Source of the DNA: Paenibacillus wynnii
GTDB lineage: Bacteria; Bacillota; Bacilli; Paenibacillales; Paenibacillaceae
DNA length: 64,000 nt
Reading direction: 5' to 3'
Assembly: GCF_000757885.1 (NCBI RefSeq)
Contig: NZ_JQCR01000001.1
Coordinates: 248,001-312,000 of the forward strand
Shown here: positions 62,383 to 64,000 of the stretch, piece by piece
Layout of the letters: every line of letters starts with the position of its first letter
How positions within the stretch are numbered: the stretch's first letter is position 1
The notes under the pieces: generated by a model
Databases searched by the model: none
What the model saw: the letters and a program-made list of their open reading frames with translations, nothing else
Told to the model about the DNA's origin: nothing
Program-made: the position numbers and the translations under genes

Positions 62383-63312
62383 TTATCCCTTGACTGCGCC
62401 GATCGTCAAGCCTTGCACAAAGTATTTCTGAATGAACGGATAAGCAAGCAGGATTGGCCCTGTAGCTACAACCGTCATTGCCATCTTCAGGCTTTCGGTA
62501 GGTATATTGGTAGTTACAACCGCACCCGAAGCCATCATTGCCTTGCGCATGCCATCCATATTGCCAAGCATTTTGTACAGATAGTACTGAAGCGGCATGA
62601 GCTCGGACTTGGAAATAAAGAGCAATGCATTATACCAGTCATTCCAGTAGGCTAAAGCAATGAACAGGCCGATGGTAGCCAGAGCAGGCTTGGACAAAGG
62701 CACAATCAGTTGCATGAAGATCCGGAAGTCACCTGCTCCGTCAATCTTTGCGGATTCCGTTATCGCATCCGGAATGCTGCTCATGAATGACTTCATGACG
62801 ATAATATAGAACACATTCATCAGCATTGGCAGAATCAGCACCAATAACGTGTCTTTCAGGTGCAGGTAGTTGATGATCATCAGATACCAAGGGACCAGAC
62901 CCCCGCTGAACAAGGTAGTGAAGAAGAAAAAGAACGAGAAGCGGCCGCGCCATTTAAAATCTCTCCGGGACAACACGTAAGCCGTCATGGAAGTCAGAAA
63001 CAATCCTACCACGGTGCCGATTAACGTAACGGAAATCGTCACACTGTAAGCCCTGAGCATATCCGCCGGAAATTTGAACAGCAAGCTGTAGGCTTCCATC
63101 GAAAAGTTCGAAGGGATGAGCTGGAACCCTTTCTCGATAATGGTGCTCTCCTCGCTCAGAGAGGAGGACACCACCAAAATGAAGGGAATGATGCAGAATA
63201 CGGCAAGCACCGTAAGTGTAAAATATCCGATTATCGACAGCACCAGCCGGTCCGTGTTTCCACGCTTGCGGCGCACCTTCGTGGTTTGGATATTTGCAGT
63301 AGTTGAACTCAT
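62383..63312 (-). CDS. ABC transporter permease, LplC/YtcP-type
   Basis: A 309-residue permease with six membrane segments, EAA loop DAITESAKIDGAGDFRIFMQLIVPLS and the C-terminal FVQGLTIGAVKG. AAAGGAGGT lies 6 nt before the ATG. It starts 17 bp behind the LplB-type gene and is close in sequence to the permease at 29476-30417, but with a different probable cargo. Confidence 0.92.
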   Translation of the reverse strand: MSSTTANIQTTKVRRKRGNTDRLVLSIIGYFTLTVLAVFCIIPFILVVSSSLSEESTIIEKGFQLIPSNFSMEAYSLLFKFPADMLRAYSVTISVTLIGTVVGLFLTSMTAYVLSRRDFKWRGRFSFFFFFTTLFSGGLVPWYLMIINYLHLKDTLLVLILPMLMNVFYIIVMKSFMSSIPDAITESAKIDGAGDFRIFMQLIVPLSKPALATIGLFIALAYWNDWYNALLFISKSELMPLQYYLYKMLGNMDGMRKAMMASGAVVTTNIPTESLKMAMTVVATGPILLAYPFIQKYFVQGLTIGAVKG

Positions 63313-63329
63313 GGCAGTACCTCCTTTTC

Positions 63330-64000
63330 CTAGAATAGAGCACGATCTTTATCATATTTACGTACCGCATAGTTAGCGAGCATGATGGTCACAAAGCCTA
63401 GCAGAGATTGATAGAAGCCGGCCGCAGCAGACATACCAATTTCATTCGAAGTGGTCAACGAACGGAATACGAATGTGTCAATAACGTCGGTAGACGAGAA
63501 CAGCAAGCCGTTGTTGCCGACCATGTTGTAGAACATTCCGAAATCTCCGCGGAAGATATTTCCGATGGCCAGCAGGACCAGAATAATTACTGTAGGCATC
63601 AGGTTTGGGATCGTAATCTTCATAATACGCTGGAAGATATTCGCCCCGTCAATCTCGGCCGCCTCATACATCTCGGTATCAATACTTGTAATTGCAGCCA
63701 GATACATGATCGACCCGTAGCCCAGTGTCTTCCAGGCGGATACAACCACGAGGATGATCGGCCAGTAAGCAGATGTATTGTAAATATCTACCGGCTCCAT
63801 GCCGAGCCCCTTCAGCATTACGTTAATGGTACCTACGTCGAAGTTGAACAGGTTATAGGCAATGGCTCCAACCACAACCCAGGAAATAAAGTAGGGCAGG
63901 AACAGTACGGTTTGAGTCAGCTTCCGGAACCATTTACCTGCAACCTCGAAGAGCATAATTGCCGCAAAAATTTGAAGGACGTTGTTCACAACGATAAAAG
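63330..64000 (-). CDS. ABC transporter permease, LplB-type (partial, cut by the window end)
   Basis: At least 219 residues of an inner-membrane permease; the N-terminal part with the first membrane segment is outside the window. The EAA loop reads TEMYEAAEIDGANIFQRIMKITIPNL, and the C-terminus YAVRKYDKDRALF is typical. It is paired with the LplC-type gene downstream. A regulatory gene pair probably lies beyond the edge. Confidence 0.9.
   Translation of the reverse strand, partial: FIVVNNVLQIFAAIMLFEVAGKWFRKLTQTVLFLPYFISWVVVGAIAYNLFNFDVGTINVMLKGLGMEPVDIYNTSAYWPIILVVVSAWKTLGYGSIMYLAAITSIDTEMYEAAEIDGANIFQRIMKITIPNLMPTVIILVLLAIGNIFRGDFGMFYNMVGNNGLLFSSTDVIDTFVFRSLTTSNEIGMSAAAGFYQSLLGFVTIMLANYAVRKYDKDRALF

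Overview
The window looks like a chromosomal carbohydrate-utilisation region from a Paenibacillus-type Firmicute. The reasons are the strong AGGAGG-like ribosome binding sites, CUT1 importers without an ATPase gene, YesM/YesN-like signalling pairs, SLH-anchored glycosidases, many LacI-family repressors, and a family of intergenic palindromic repeats. The genus is an inference from gene content; no rRNA or tRNA gene was seen.

Layout. (1) 1-6129, minus strand: sugar ABC importer (two permeases, binding lipoprotein) and a YesN/YesM-like two-component system. (2) 6369-25952: secreted glucan and starch enzymes. These are an SLH-GH16 laminarinase with a divergent LacI gene, a neopullulanase-like GH13 with a divergent LacI gene, an alpha-amylase with FN3-CBM25-CBM20, an IS110-family insertion with a structured non-coding flank, and a GH81 laminarinase with two FN3 and a CBM56. 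A fabH paralogue with FapR-like boxes and a DUF3153-type lipoprotein follow. (3) 26105-34930, minus strand: GH30 beta-glucanase, binding lipoprotein, two permeases, a membrane-bound AraC regulator and a LacI repressor. A 255-bp MITE-like element lies inside this locus and a second copy lies just upstream of it, in the DinB 3' end. (4) 35311-48054: DinB, TetR-DUF3995-FAD monooxygenase, then small envelope genes (DUF1541, DUF1801, NlpC/P60 under a c-di-AMP riboswitch, DUF6803, DUF2933-like proteins, SleB-like hydrolase), a CWB2 lipoprotein/OmpR-type two-component operon and a MurE-like ligase. (5) 48119-53942: GH1 with LacI, GH4 with AraC, DUF3189. (6) 54122-64000, minus strand: GH35 beta-galactosidase, SLH-GH53 galactanase, and another binding protein plus permeases (the last cut by the window end), a coherent beta-1,4-galactan locus.

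How the parts fit. Surface-bound or secreted enzymes cut laminarin-like beta-glucan, starch and galactan. Three CUT1 importers, which probably borrow a shared MsmX-like ATPase encoded elsewhere, take up oligosaccharides, and intracellular GH30, GH13, GH1, GH4 and GH35 enzymes finish the job. Palindromic LacI/CcpA-type operators sit on several glycosidase promoters; the two laminarinase genes share almost the same operator.

The most interesting signals are: a putative regulon of five promoters with an 11-bp-spaced CTACATA direct repeat always 9 nt from the -10, around the CWB2/two-component operon; a duplicated transcription unit with an internally deleted DUF6803 gene; a c-di-AMP riboswitch before an NlpC/P60 gene that seems to start at CTG; two 255-bp MITEs, one supplying the stop codon of a DinB gene; a repeat family whose stem covaries between copies; and a candidate bridge RNA beside the IS110-type transposase.
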